From positions 558,001-622,000 of the forward strand of contig JAQSDM010000005.1 in NCBI GenBank assembly GCA_029945945.1: 64,000 nucleotides of DNA, given 5' to 3'. This DNA is from Algoriphagus sp. Its GTDB lineage: Bacteria > Bacteroidota > Bacteroidia > Cytophagales > Cyclobacteriaceae. This document shows, in pieces, positions 35,806 to 44,088 of the stretch. Position numbers and translations under genes: made by a program. Below the pieces are notes generated by a model, which did not search any database, was not told where the DNA came from, and saw only the letters and a program-made list of their open reading frames with translations. How positions within the stretch are numbered: position 1 is the stretch's first letter; every line of letters starts with the position of its first letter.

Positions 35806-36522
35806 TCAATACAAAAGATTAACATACCCTCGGCCAAAGTTTTGCCACAAGTCGCTGTAGCTGATCTGCCACATGACCGAACCTGTCAGTAAGACCAAAA
35901 ACACAACGAGATATGGTTTGTAGTCATTTTTTTTCACCAGGTCGACGCCCAGTAATGCCCCTACAATCACCAGGCCGAGCACATCGGTAAAGCTTAAAGA
36001 AGTAAATATAGGGATATCAAAACTAGTAATCAGGCCACGTCCCACACCAGGACCAATCGCCAAAATACCAGTAGCAATCATATAGCGCATGTGGGCGGAT
36101 GGTGTTTTACGAAAGGTCATGGCTAATGCCCAAAAAATAGCAAATGAGAAAAGTCCCCGAAAATCCAATGCAAGGTCAGACAACATTCTGTTCTCCGGGA
36201 AAACTTCCAACCCTCGCCAGTAAGAACCCTTCCCAACAAAGAATATCGAGATGATAATCAAGGGACCCAGCACAAAGGCAAGTTTGCCGAGGCTACGGTG
36301 AAGTTTTGTTTTTTTATAATAGATCAACATCGGCTGTGCCACCAATAGCGACAGCCAGATCATCAATAACGCGCCGTGGATATGGATTACGGTGGTAGCG
36401 TTTGCGAAGATGGGAAACTGACTGGTATAAGATCTGTAAAAACCCCATTGCACGCCGATGATAATGAGGATAATGAACAATGCCGTCAGGCGATAGGAGT
36501 TTCTTGCTGGGATACTGAGCAT
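35806..36522 (-). CDS. Polytopic membrane protein, paralogue 2 of 3
   Basis: A 238-residue protein, the same length as the product of 28656-29372 and about 79% identical to it. The same histidine motifs are present (HIHGALL, KLHRSLGK, SAHMRYM). Differences cluster in the periplasmic-looking loop FPENRMLSD and in the last third. Conserved upstream DNA (36543-36630) shows that the duplication carried its control region. Function unknown. A REP-like copy flanks it on each side, which could have mediated the duplication. Confidence 0.8.
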   Translation of the reverse strand: MLSIPARNSYRLTALFIILIIIGVQWGFYRSYTSQFPIFANATTVIHIHGALLMIWLSLLVAQPMLIYYKKTKLHRSLGKLAFVLGPLIIISIFFVGKGSYWRGLEVFPENRMLSDLALDFRGLFSFAIFWALAMTFRKTPSAHMRYMIATGILAIGPGVGRGLITSFDIPIFTSLSFTDVLGLVIVGALLGVDLVKKNDYKPYLVVFLVLLTGSVMWQISYSDLWQNFGRGYVNLLY

Positions 36523-36639
36523 GATAGATTGTTTTTGGCTTCAATCTAATCTATTTATTTTCTTTCGGTTGGAAAAGGATTTGAGTCGTTTATTTGGCGT
36601 TTGATTTCATATTTAAAAGAATATTTGTCCAAAAAAGAT

Positions 36640-36713
36640 TCTTGCCAACAGGGGTATGATTTGGGTTGCAAACCCAACGATAGGAGTCCGGGATTGCAAA
36701 TCGCGAACAGCGG
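36640..36713. repeat. REP-like element, copy 2 (short form)
   Basis: Contains TTGGGTTGCAAACCCAACG, GTCCGGGATTGCAAATCGCG and AACAGCGG in the same order as copies at 35690 and 38346, but lacks the GAAATCTGCC and TTCCTTCGGAAAG modules. Confidence 0.7.
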
Positions 36714-36724
36714 TGAATCTAAAA

Positions 36725-36762
36725 TCCATGTCACCCGACATCGGACATCGGACATCCGATCT
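36725..36762. repeat. CGACATCGGACATCGGACATCCGAT word repeat
   Basis: Three tandem variants of ACATCGG followed by the inverse ACATCCGAT. It lies at the 3' end of the APC permease gene. An inverted relative (GTCGGATGTCGGTTGTCGG) is at 44097-44128. Confidence 0.65.
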
Positions 36763-38066
36763 CAACCTCTTCCTTTTCTTCCCAACCAATACAAACCTGA
36801 GCCAATAGCGATAAACAAAGCTGTCATCCAGATCGATCGTTCGCTGACTTGCAACATCAGCCAAAGACAAGCTAAAATCCCCAGAATCGGAACGACATAA
36901 CCACCTTTCAAAATGAATCTCCCTTCACCGATAAATCGGGCTCGGAGTTTTGGGATGGCGGCGCAACTCATGATGTAGAGAAATAGTCGGGACAATACTG
37001 TCATTGCTGCCAACACGGTAAATGACCCAAATGCTGATAGCAAAAAGGCGGAGACCCCAAAGAAAACCACCGAATTGGAAGGAGTGAGGAATTTGGGATG
37101 GACTTCACCAAACCACTTGGGAAGGGATTTTTCTAAAGAAAGCGCGTAAGTCAAACGCGTGGACGAAAACATGGATCCCAGAAGATTTGCAATCACCGAG
37201 GCAGCCACACCAATCATCAGAATCACTGCTCCGGTATTTCCGAAAAGTGCCGCAGAAGCATCCAAAAGCGGAGTTTTTGAATCTGCTAAATTAGGGACGG
37301 CCGCTTGGGTGACCAATTGAATCAACATATACAACACTGCTACAACGCCAAGTCCAAGAAGCAACCCTAACGGCATATCCCGCTCTGGCCGTTTTGCCTC
37401 GCCGGCTGGCACCACCGCTCCCTCGAACCCAACAAATGCATAAATCAGAAGCAAAGCCGCACTTCCCAAATCCGAAAAAGGAGGAACAGGCGTATCAAAT
37501 CTGGGAATCACCTCAGCTCCCAAAAGAATAAAACCTCCGATCGGAAGCAATATCAAAACTGCAAATTTGATAAGGGTGAAAACCGTCATCGTCCGAATAG
37601 ATTCTACGGATCCAAGAACGTTGATCAAACTCAGCACTATACAAATTATGGCAAGGGAGATTAATCGACCAGTGCTTTGGCCTGCAATCGGCAGGAAATA
37701 AGCAATGCTGTCAGTAAGTAAAACGGTATTTGCAGAAAAGGAAATCAATCGAGCCAAGTAGTACAACCAACCTCCCTGGAAGCCTATAAACGGACCAAAA
37801 GCCAGCGTTCCGTATCTGATGGGTCCGCCAGTTCCCCGGAAGTAACTTCCCAACTCTGCAAAACACAAAATCACCGGCAAAATCAGGATGGCGCAAAACG
37901 CATAAATCAAAATGCTGTATTCGCCCGCCAAAGCCGCGGCTCCACTCGGAAGTCCAAAGATTCCCGCTCCGATCAAGCCATTGACTACCAGCATCCAGAT
38001 TCCCCAAAGTCCCAGGTTTCTGGGCAGTTTTTCTTTTAATTCCTGGGTTTTGGAGGATTCTGACAT
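36762..38066 (-). CDS. APC superfamily permease
   Basis: A 434-residue protein with about twelve membrane segments. The first segment LGLWGIWMLVVNGLIGAGIFGLPSGAAALAG contains the GxGIFGLP motif of amino acid/polyamine/organocation transporters, and FVGFEGAVVPAGEAKRPERDMPLG near residue 220 is the conserved intracellular loop. It is only distantly similar to the APC permease at 18446. Expected role: proton- or sodium-coupled uptake of an amino acid or amine. It stands alone between repeat elements. Confidence 0.88.
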   Translation of the reverse strand: MSESSKTQELKEKLPRNLGLWGIWMLVVNGLIGAGIFGLPSGAAALAGEYSILIYAFCAILILPVILCFAELGSYFRGTGGPIRYGTLAFGPFIGFQGGWLYYLARLISFSANTVLLTDSIAYFLPIAGQSTGRLISLAIICIVLSLINVLGSVESIRTMTVFTLIKFAVLILLPIGGFILLGAEVIPRFDTPVPPFSDLGSAALLLIYAFVGFEGAVVPAGEAKRPERDMPLGLLLGLGVVAVLYMLIQLVTQAAVPNLADSKTPLLDASAALFGNTGAVILMIGVAASVIANLLGSMFSSTRLTYALSLEKSLPKWFGEVHPKFLTPSNSVVFFGVSAFLLSAFGSFTVLAAMTVLSRLFLYIMSCAAIPKLRARFIGEGRFILKGGYVVPILGILACLWLMLQVSERSIWMTALFIAIGSGLYWLGRKGRG

Positions 38067-38345
38067 TCTCTGGAGTTTGCTGAAAACGGAAGATAATTGA
38101 AAATTGCTGGTAGGGAAAAATTAAAATCTCAACCGGATCGCAAAAATAAAGCTGTGAAACAGAAAAAAGGTTTGCGGTAAATATTGCCAGGGATTTTAGG
38201 AAGAAGTTTTATTCTCTTCCAGCCAAGGGAAAGGCTTTCCATCCTTTCCAAACCCTTCAGAAGGATCAATATCCTTGTAGCGAGCAAAATGCTCCTCGGG
38301 GGGATAGAGGGGGATGAGTATTGGCAGTGTAAAGGATTTAGAATT

Positions 38346-38450
38346 GGGGATTTGAAATCTGCCATGAACTTTCCTTCGGAAAGAAGGGAATGAGTTGGGT
38401 TGCAAACCCAGCGAAATGGTTTGGGGATGGCAAATCCCAAACAGCGGCCC
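38346..38450. repeat. REP-like element, copy 3
   Basis: Same module order as copy 1: GGGATTTGAAATCTGCCAT, TTTCCTTCGGAAAG, TTGGGTTGCAAACCCAGCG, GGATGGCAAATCCCA, AACAGCGG. It fills most of the 38067-38511 gap, which otherwise holds no gene. Confidence 0.75.
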
Positions 38451-38511
38451 TATTGTCACATTTTGAAACAATAATAATTTTTCATTTCTTGATAGCTCAA
38501 TCAAGACTCCT

Positions 38512-39363
38512 ATGAAATTTTCATTACCTCTCCTTTTACTGTTCTTCTTTACAGCTGTTGCGGGTTTTGCCAAAACAGATACCATCCAAATCGCAAACAC
38601 CAAAACCTCCGTCGTCTACAAAGCGGTCGTGGTCACACCTGGGACCTATACTCAGGGAAATGACCGATACCCGACCCTTTATTTGCTTCATGGAGGAGTG
38701 GGGCAATTTTCTGACTGGACCAAGTCAATCTCTGATAAGAGCCTGATCCAAAAATTATCCGACCAATACGGGTTTATCATCGTGATGCCCGAAGGCGAGA
38801 AATTCAGTTATTACCTCGATAGTCCGGTAGATCCCAACAGTCAGTTCGAAAGCTACATCGCAAAAGATGTGATTGGCCATATAGATTCCAATTTCCGAAC
38901 CATCGCCAAAAAAGAGGGCAGGGCCATCACAGGTTTATCCATGGGAGGTTACGGATCCTTGTTCATCGCGGCCAACCATCCTGACTTGTTCCTGGCAGCC
39001 GGAAGTATGAGTGGCGCGCTCAATCCGGATTTGAAAGGCTGGAAACTTCCTCAGGATGCCATAGTAAACTTGGGAAACGCATTTGCTTCCATCCTGGGAA
39101 GCAAGGTTGAACATCCGGAGCGGTATGATTCGGTCAGCATCATCAACAAAATTGCGGACTTCAAAAGCCAAAAGATTCACCTGATCATCGACTGTGGCGT
39201 GAATGATTTCCTGATCGAGCCAAACAGGGAATTGCACAGGAGATTGGTGTTTGAAGGGGTTTCCCATGACTATACCGAGCGAGATGGCGGCCACTCCTGG
39301 AACTACTGGGAAAACGCACTTCCCTATCATATGCTATTCTTCTCAAATAGCATTCAGAAATAA
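38512..39363 (+). CDS. Secreted esterase (esterase D / tributyrin esterase-like)
   Basis: 283 residues with signal peptide MKFSLPLLLLFFFTAVAGFA. Alpha/beta hydrolase features: oxyanion region LYLLHGGVGQFSDW (about 57-69), nucleophile elbow GLSMGGYG with Ser143, acid in DCGVNDFL (about 227-234) and catalytic His in RDGGHSWNYW near residue 262. These match the putative esterase family (PF00756) that includes S-formylglutathione hydrolase, feruloyl esterase and mycolyltransferase-like enzymes. With a signal peptide and no glutathione-pathway neighbours, an acyl-ester or carbohydrate-esterase role outside the cytoplasm is more likely. Confidence 0.85.
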   Translation: MKFSLPLLLLFFFTAVAGFAKTDTIQIANTKTSVVYKAVVVTPGTYTQGNDRYPTLYLLHGGVGQFSDWTKSISDKSLIQKLSDQYGFIIVMPEGEKFSYYLDSPVDPNSQFESYIAKDVIGHIDSNFRTIAKKEGRAITGLSMGGYGSLFIAANHPDLFLAAGSMSGALNPDLKGWKLPQDAIVNLGNAFASILGSKVEHPERYDSVSIINKIADFKSQKIHLIIDCGVNDFLIEPNRELHRRLVFEGVSHDYTERDGGHSWNYWENALPYHMLFFSNSIQK

Positions 39364-39729
39364 CCCGGGCCACTATTCAGGTTCAGCGCTGAGTGAACAT
39401 CGCATGCATCCTGAACCGATCGAGAAGTAAAATGAAACCCCGAACTGGATTGCCTGTTCGGGGTTTTACTTTTGGGGGAAAGGGAATTATAAATTCTAAA
39501 AAATAATAGGGTGGAATTACAAATCCCACCCAGACAAGCATTTGTTCTACACTTAGTGGATGGTGGAAGTGCTTCCTACAAAAGGGACTGATTACGCCCA
39601 AGGCAACGTTAGACCACACCCAGAATGGGGGTGTAATTTCAAATTACACCCAGACAAGGGAGAATTAGAAATTCTAAAAAATTTAATGTTGAATTTCCAA
39701 ATCAAGCCAATTAGACTCAAGTCCCTCAC
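39364..39729. terminator. Terminator at 39435-39466 and repeat-rich spacer
   Basis: A hairpin with arms AAACCCCGAAC (39435-39445) and GTTCGGGGTTT (39456-39466), followed by TTTT, ends the esterase gene. The remainder has alternating GGAATTATAAATTCTAAAAAATA, GGGTGGAATTACAAATCCCACCC, GGTGTAATTTCAAATTACACCC and GAATTAGAAATTCTAAAAAAT blocks, each a small inverted repeat, and CAACGTTAG at 39604-39612. No gene. Confidence 0.7.
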
Positions 39730-40236
39730 TCATATGCGAGTTTCGTTTTGATCAGTAGATTTTTCACGAACTTCATCTAAATATTGAATAATCGTATCCG
39801 AATAATTAGGAAAATAAAATTTTATATATCCATTTCTTTCTGCTTTGTCTTTGTAATTAGCTTTAGAAAAATAGAATAAAATAAAATCAGAATACTCTTT
39901 TAAGATTCCCTCAAATTTCGGTAATACACTCTTTTCAATAACCTTTCCCCATTCTTCACTTAAGCTTTTATTTGTGGCAGAGATTGTTTTCCTTCTCAAT
40001 ATTTCCAAGTCATGTTGCATTAATTTTTCTTTGGTCGAAAGAAGTTTTTCAATATCGTCTGCATTAACATATTTTTCTAAAATGTCAGAAAACTTTTTAA
40101 GTTGGTCAAGTTTATTGTTTTGATCGACGATTATTTGCTTTTGAGCATTTACCCTTTGTGTTAGCCAAAATGCTGTAAAACAAGTAGAAAGTATGTTAAT
40201 TATAATTAGTATTGTTGCCATTTCTTGTTGTGTCAT
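39730..40236 (-). CDS. Single-pass membrane protein with coiled coil, linked to the AAA gene
   Basis: 168 residues from the ATG ending at 40236 (an upstream ATG at 40290 adds residues with no hydrophobic character). One transmembrane helix at about residues 6-24 (ATILIIINILSTCFTAFWL) is followed by a charged helical region likely to be coiled coil (about 28-85: QKQIIVDQNNKLDQLKKFSDILEKY, KEKLMQHDLEILRRK) and a C-terminal alpha region. No family recognised. It lies 89 bases downstream of the AAA ATPase gene on the same strand, with equally AT-rich composition, so it may be a partner or effector of that protein; this is inference. Confidence 0.65.
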   Translation of the reverse strand: MTQQEMATILIIINILSTCFTAFWLTQRVNAQKQIIVDQNNKLDQLKKFSDILEKYVNADDIEKLLSTKEKLMQHDLEILRRKTISATNKSLSEEWGKVIEKSVLPKFEGILKEYSDFILFYFSKANYKDKAERNGYIKFYFPNYSDTIIQYLDEVREKSTDQNETRI

Positions 40237-40325
40237 TTTAAACTTAATGGTTTTAGAGCACAGTGGTTTCATTCTTCGTGCTAAGCACACAACAAAAACC
40301 TAGTTGTTACTGCTAGTATTCGTAT

Positions 40326-42029
40326 CTAAATTACTACCCAGATTTTCTCTTTGAAGTCCAATAGTTCTTGTACTTTTAAATCTTCGGTTGGAATTAATAA
40401 ATCTTTTTGTCCGTGAGCCTCTTGCAATTTTAACATAAGTTTTTTGAATACTTTTTTTCCATGTCTATATCTTTCCATGTCTCCATTATATGTTTGAAGA
40501 CAATCAACTGCAATTTGTCCGCTATCAACTTTTGCCCCACCAGCATATTGAATTTTCAAAGCCGATTGGGTTTTAGTATTTACGAAATTTTTAATTGATA
40601 AGTCTTGACATTCAGAAGTTGATTCGTCAATAATAATATTTATGTCTTCTAGTGCTAAATCAGAATAAACTTTGTTAATGTGATTTGGATTTAGAAAATG
40701 AGATTCAATGTCGGTGCCGTTTGTAAAAAAAACTTCAAGATGAGCAGCGTTAGCCTTTACCTTAATTTCATCACATTCGGCCGGGGATAAATAATCCTTG
40801 TCGCGATGAATTAATATGCTGGTGCCCGGTGCATTTTTCTTAATGAAAGCTGCCAAAACAATTGCGGTTTCAAGTTTAGAACAACCATCATACGGCCAAA
40901 TTTCGGTTTCGGCTAAATTAAAGTTATTTGCAGATAACAATGTTTTTAATTTTTCTGTTTGAGCATCTTCAGTGAAAACAACACATTTTATATTTCCTTT
41001 ATTGAGAATATCACCTCTGTCTAGTGCGCCAATTTCAAGTAAGACACTTATGAAATCAAATTCTTGATCATTAATTTCCCCATTTGATATCCAATTAACT
41101 TTAGCATTATCACGGAAGGAGTCAAGTAGGTGTCTAGAATGTGTGCTTATAATTATTTGAAAATTTAATCTTATGGTAATCTCATTTAGCTTGTCTGCTA
41201 ATATTCTTTGATTACTTGGGTGTAAATGGCTGTCTGGCTCATCTAAAATTAATATTTTTGGATTATATAGATGAATGTAAGCGAGAATTTGAATGATTTG
41301 TAAAACACCCGTTCCGAAAGCATCAATTGGATAATATTTGCCCGAAGAATTGATTAAAACATTTAAATATTCATCTTTCAATTTGTCAAAAAATATTACA
41401 ATGTCGAGATTGGAAAATATGTCCTTAAAATCTAAAATGAAAGCTTTCCATTTTGCGGGTTCTTGAAACAGAAGCCAAAGAATATTTCGAAATACATTAT
41501 TGGCATCGCCTTTAGCAGCTAATCTTCTTACAAGACCTTCACTTTTTAATTCTTCGAATGCAGGGATGCCTGATAAACCAGGAACGTATATTGAGTATGG
41601 GTTATTGAGGTCTCTGATTGGATTTCCTAGAGTTTGTCCCTCAATTTCGGTAAGTAGATTCTTATTCCTTCCTTTTCTAAGTAAAAAAGTTGCAGAGTGG
41701 TCAGAATCTTTGTCCTTGAATTTTACACTTATTGCTAGATTTTTATTTTGACTCAGAGTGCCTCCATTTCCAAGTGAATAAATATCTTTTATGGGAGAAT
41801 ATATTATTTGATTTGCTGTTAATGAAGTGGATAGTTTGTCGGCTTTCCATTTGGCTCCACGAAATTCATCTAACGAAGTTGTCTGCGCAATTGCGACAGC
41901 AAATTGAATACTTTGAAGTATTGAACTTTTTCCCGCATTATTTGAACCAACCAAAATATTAATATTTTCAAGAGGGAGCTCTATCTTCTTAATATTTTTA
42001 AATCTCTCTATTGTAATCTTTTCAATCAT
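40326..42029 (-). CDS. OLD-like AAA ATPase with C-terminal TOPRIM-like domain
   Basis: 567 residues. Walker A GSNNAGKSS is at residues 28-36, the ABC-like signature FGTGVLQ at 238-244, Walker B KILILDEPDSHLHP at about 258-271 and the H-loop STHSRH at 295-300, so the ATPase is complete and of the AAA_15/OLD type. From about 348 the C-terminal part reads CVVFTEDAQTEKLK (TOPRIM-like glutamate 354) and ILIHRDKDYLSP (DxD at 410-412), then TNGTDIESHFL. OLD proteins couple ATP-driven DNA sensing to nuclease activity in phage defence. The gene is AT-rich, flanked by repeat-rich spacers and lies next to a small membrane protein. A defence role is inference. Confidence 0.85.
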   Translation of the reverse strand: MIEKITIERFKNIKKIELPLENINILVGSNNAGKSSILQSIQFAVAIAQTTSLDEFRGAKWKADKLSTSLTANQIIYSPIKDIYSLGNGGTLSQNKNLAISVKFKDKDSDHSATFLLRKGRNKNLLTEIEGQTLGNPIRDLNNPYSIYVPGLSGIPAFEELKSEGLVRRLAAKGDANNVFRNILWLLFQEPAKWKAFILDFKDIFSNLDIVIFFDKLKDEYLNVLINSSGKYYPIDAFGTGVLQIIQILAYIHLYNPKILILDEPDSHLHPSNQRILADKLNEITIRLNFQIIISTHSRHLLDSFRDNAKVNWISNGEINDQEFDFISVLLEIGALDRGDILNKGNIKCVVFTEDAQTEKLKTLLSANNFNLAETEIWPYDGCSKLETAIVLAAFIKKNAPGTSILIHRDKDYLSPAECDEIKVKANAAHLEVFFTNGTDIESHFLNPNHINKVYSDLALEDINIIIDESTSECQDLSIKNFVNTKTQSALKIQYAGGAKVDSGQIAVDCLQTYNGDMERYRHGKKVFKKLMLKLQEAHGQKDLLIPTEDLKVQELLDFKEKIWVVI

Positions 42030-42554
42030 ATCGATTTGTCTGTTTATGCTTGCAGCTAACGTTTTGCTTTGATCAGTTAACTACGCACGACATTTTTATT
42101 TGGAAGCCTTAGGTTAGCAGTAGCTGGTGTTTTTGGATTAGTTTTTACTCAGATAGATTTTCATTTCCGCATCTTAAAGCCTTAATTTTCGAGAATTCCT
42201 CTCACTTCAAAAATTTCTTCTACCTGCCCTCCCCTAAAAATCTCTTTTAATATACCGAGCAGAATAGTTTATTTCCAAACCATTCATGAAATTGTTCTAA
42301 ACTTTTCGGACATTTTTCGATTTCTGCTTTTGCCCGCAGGAGAAAAGATTGATTTACAGGAGAATCGCTTAAAAAGAAGTTTGATTCGCATTTCCTAATT
42401 TCCAAATTGTATTCTGAGTTTTGATCTTTACTCAAGAGAAATCTATTGGAATTCATTAATTCTAAGTCCTTAAAAAGCTGTCCTCTTCCCTCAACTCAGA
42501 TTTTTTATCCGGCTAAGTTTATATGCGTAGCTTTGCAGATTCTAAAACAGATCA
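42030..42554. other. 525-bp spacer upstream of the AAA gene
   Basis: GCTAACGTT at 42055-42063 lies 26 bases upstream of the AAA start on the minus strand; the same nonamer type precedes the genes at 34347 and 35617. The rest is AT-rich with no clear structure apart from a small minus-strand frame at 42247-42456 listed separately. Confidence 0.4.
42247..42456 (-). CDS. Small hypothetical protein, doubtful
   Basis: A 69-codon frame (MNSNRFLLSKDQNSEYNLE ... EQFHEWFGNKLFCSVY) without signal peptide or recognised motif. It is the only sizeable frame in its gap, and the composition (charged, with several Phe and Trp) is not obviously spurious. No ribosome-binding site or conserved context supports it. 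Confidence 0.25.
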   Translation of the reverse strand: MNSNRFLLSKDQNSEYNLEIRKCESNFFLSDSPVNQSFLLRAKAEIEKCPKSLEQFHEWFGNKLFCSVY

Positions 42555-43007
42555 ATGAAGAGGATTAACGAATACAAGAAACTTTTCAATGTGGAAGGTC
42601 CGATCGACCTGAAGCAACTGAAAACTACCTATAGAAACCTGGTAAAAGAATGGCACCCTGATAAATTCCTTGAAGGGGACGAAAAAGCCAAAGAAGCCGA
42701 AGAAAAAAGCACCAAAATCATCAATGGCTATCATTTCCTGGTAAGCATCGCTCCGGAAACTACTGCTGCCAATTTGGAAGAATACACCGAAACGGTAACC
42801 AACTCCGGAATCGCTGACTTCCACTATAAAAACCTGCTTCTTGAAATCACCTTTTTAGACGGGAATACCTACGAGTATTTTGGAGTTTCCAAGAATGTCT
42901 ACACCAAGTTTTGCAGTGCAGACAATGCGTATCGATTCGCCAGAAGAAATATCCTGAGTTCGCATCTGTATCGGAAGAGTAAGAAGGCGATGGCGGAGGC
43001 GGTTTAG
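42555..43007 (+). CDS. J-domain plus KTSC-domain protein
   Basis: A 150-residue soluble protein with an N-terminal J domain (about residues 5-65) that keeps the essential HPD (residues 34-36, KEWHPDKF) and helix II TYRNLVKEW. A KTSC domain follows (about 88-145): FHYKNLLLEITFLDGNTYEYFGVSKNVYTKFCSADNAYRFARRNI. The HPD implies that it can recruit and stimulate DnaK. The role of KTSC domains is unknown; they are often small stand-alone proteins, so here the J domain may deliver a KTSC-bound client to Hsp70. Confidence 0.85.
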   Translation: MKRINEYKKLFNVEGPIDLKQLKTTYRNLVKEWHPDKFLEGDEKAKEAEEKSTKIINGYHFLVSIAPETTAANLEEYTETVTNSGIADFHYKNLLLEITFLDGNTYEYFGVSKNVYTKFCSADNAYRFARRNILSSHLYRKSKKAMAEAV

Positions 43008-43009
43008 TT

Positions 43010-43060
43010 TGGTCAACTGACGACAGTCCATGGTCCACAGCTGAGACAATTGAACCTCAG
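43010..43060. repeat. GTCAACTGACGACAGTCCATGGTCCACAG word repeat
   Basis: Variant of the palindromic GTC/GAC word family, directly after the J/KTSC stop codon. Includes CCATGG and the near-palindrome GGTCCACAGCTGAGAC. Confidence 0.6.
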
Positions 43061-43083
43061 ACTTTGCTCTATTAATAAGCCAA

Positions 43084-43170
43084 GAGCCAAGAAACAAGAG
43101 CCAAGACAGAAATAAGTTTAAATATAGAATTAATCAAAACAGGCTTTCTGGGATCAGGAAGCCTATTTTG
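43084..43170 (+). terminator. Direct repeat copy 1 with terminator
   Basis: AAGAGCC-type words, then TTAATCAAAACAGGCTTTCT and its partner AGGAAGCCT, a 9-bp stem (43141-43149 / 43156-43164) followed by ATTTTG. The whole 85-bp block is repeated at 44142-44223. Confidence 0.75.
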
Positions 43171-43369
43171 TTTTTCAGTGAGAACTAGTGAGGAGGTTGA
43201 AAACGGGTTCCTTTTCCGGGCTCATTTCTTTCCAATCAGAAAGTGCTCCATTAAGATCTGGCAGCAAATAATGTGCTTTGGCGGAATAGCGTAATTCCTT
43301 AAATAAATTAACCCGGATTCTCACTTATAATTTTTTTAATCATTACATTTTCCACGGTTATCCGGAAAA

Positions 43370-43735
43370 ATGAAAAACAAGCTGAAAATATTTGAGGTGA
43401 TTGCCCTGATTATTTGGTCAGTATTTTTTACCTGGAATAGTGCTGAATTAACCAATGCCTCTTCTAATGCGGAGTTTGCCTTGGAGGAGGAAATTCCATC
43501 TGCTGCGCATGTTGGCGATTGGACCAGCCATCAGGCAAGCGATGGGTTGGTTGAAAGGAGAATTGTAGAGGGTGAACTAACCGATCAGGAAAAACTTCCG
43601 GTTGGAGGACTCGGTTTTTCATTAGCCGCCTCTTACCAAAATGCACTCAGGTTTTCATTGCTTGAAATCAATTCGGCTTCTGATTTTTTCCGAGAGCGAG
43701 ATTTACCTGTTTTCTACCACAATCTGAGAATATAG
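43370..43735 (+). CDS. Hypothetical protein with N-terminal membrane anchor or signal
   Basis: A 121-residue protein beginning MKNKLKIFEVIALIIWSVFFTW, a single hydrophobic segment that may be a signal peptide or anchor. The rest is polar and low in predicted order (EEEIPSAAHVGDWTSHQASDGL). No recognised family. Together with the next gene it lies between two copies of an 85-bp repeat. Confidence 0.5.
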   Translation: MKNKLKIFEVIALIIWSVFFTWNSAELTNASSNAEFALEEEIPSAAHVGDWTSHQASDGLVERRIVEGELTDQEKLPVGGLGFSLAASYQNALRFSLLEINSASDFFRERDLPVFYHNLRI

Positions 43736-43800
43736 GATTTGCATTTCCATTTTGCCTACGGGCTTTGTTGAAACAATCTTAAATCCTAACTATTCTTACA

Positions 43801-44088
43801 ATGAATTTCATATCCCAAACAGATATGGCAATTTTTGGTGCATCCAATTTTGCCAAAGATGAAGTGCTTTTCGATAATACTCAAAAAGATGAAAGAAAAT
43901 TCAAGCTTTTCAGAGCAATGATCCTACACTTCATAGATCATGAGACAGCAAAGATTTGTGTCTCCAACGCAAATGGTGAGCCTTTCATCCTGGAATGCGA
44001 GGTGATCGCAGTCACTGATGAACATATAATCCTCAAATCCGGACTAGTGATTCCTATTGCGGCTATCATTTCAATCGAGTTGATGTAG
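43801..44088 (+). CDS. Small hypothetical protein, beta-rich
   Basis: 95 residues without a signal peptide. The C-terminal half alternates strands: MILHFIDHETAKICVSNANGEPFILECEVIAVTDEHIILKSGLVIPIAAIISIELM, which resembles an Sm-like or transcription-coupling small barrel (strand pattern, with a conserved-looking HIILKSG then IPIAAIISIE). That resemblance is to the general fold only. The copy of the terminator at 44188-44221 follows. Confidence 0.55.
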   Translation: MNFISQTDMAIFGASNFAKDEVLFDNTQKDERKFKLFRAMILHFIDHETAKICVSNANGEPFILECEVIAVTDEHIILKSGLVIPIAAIISIELM

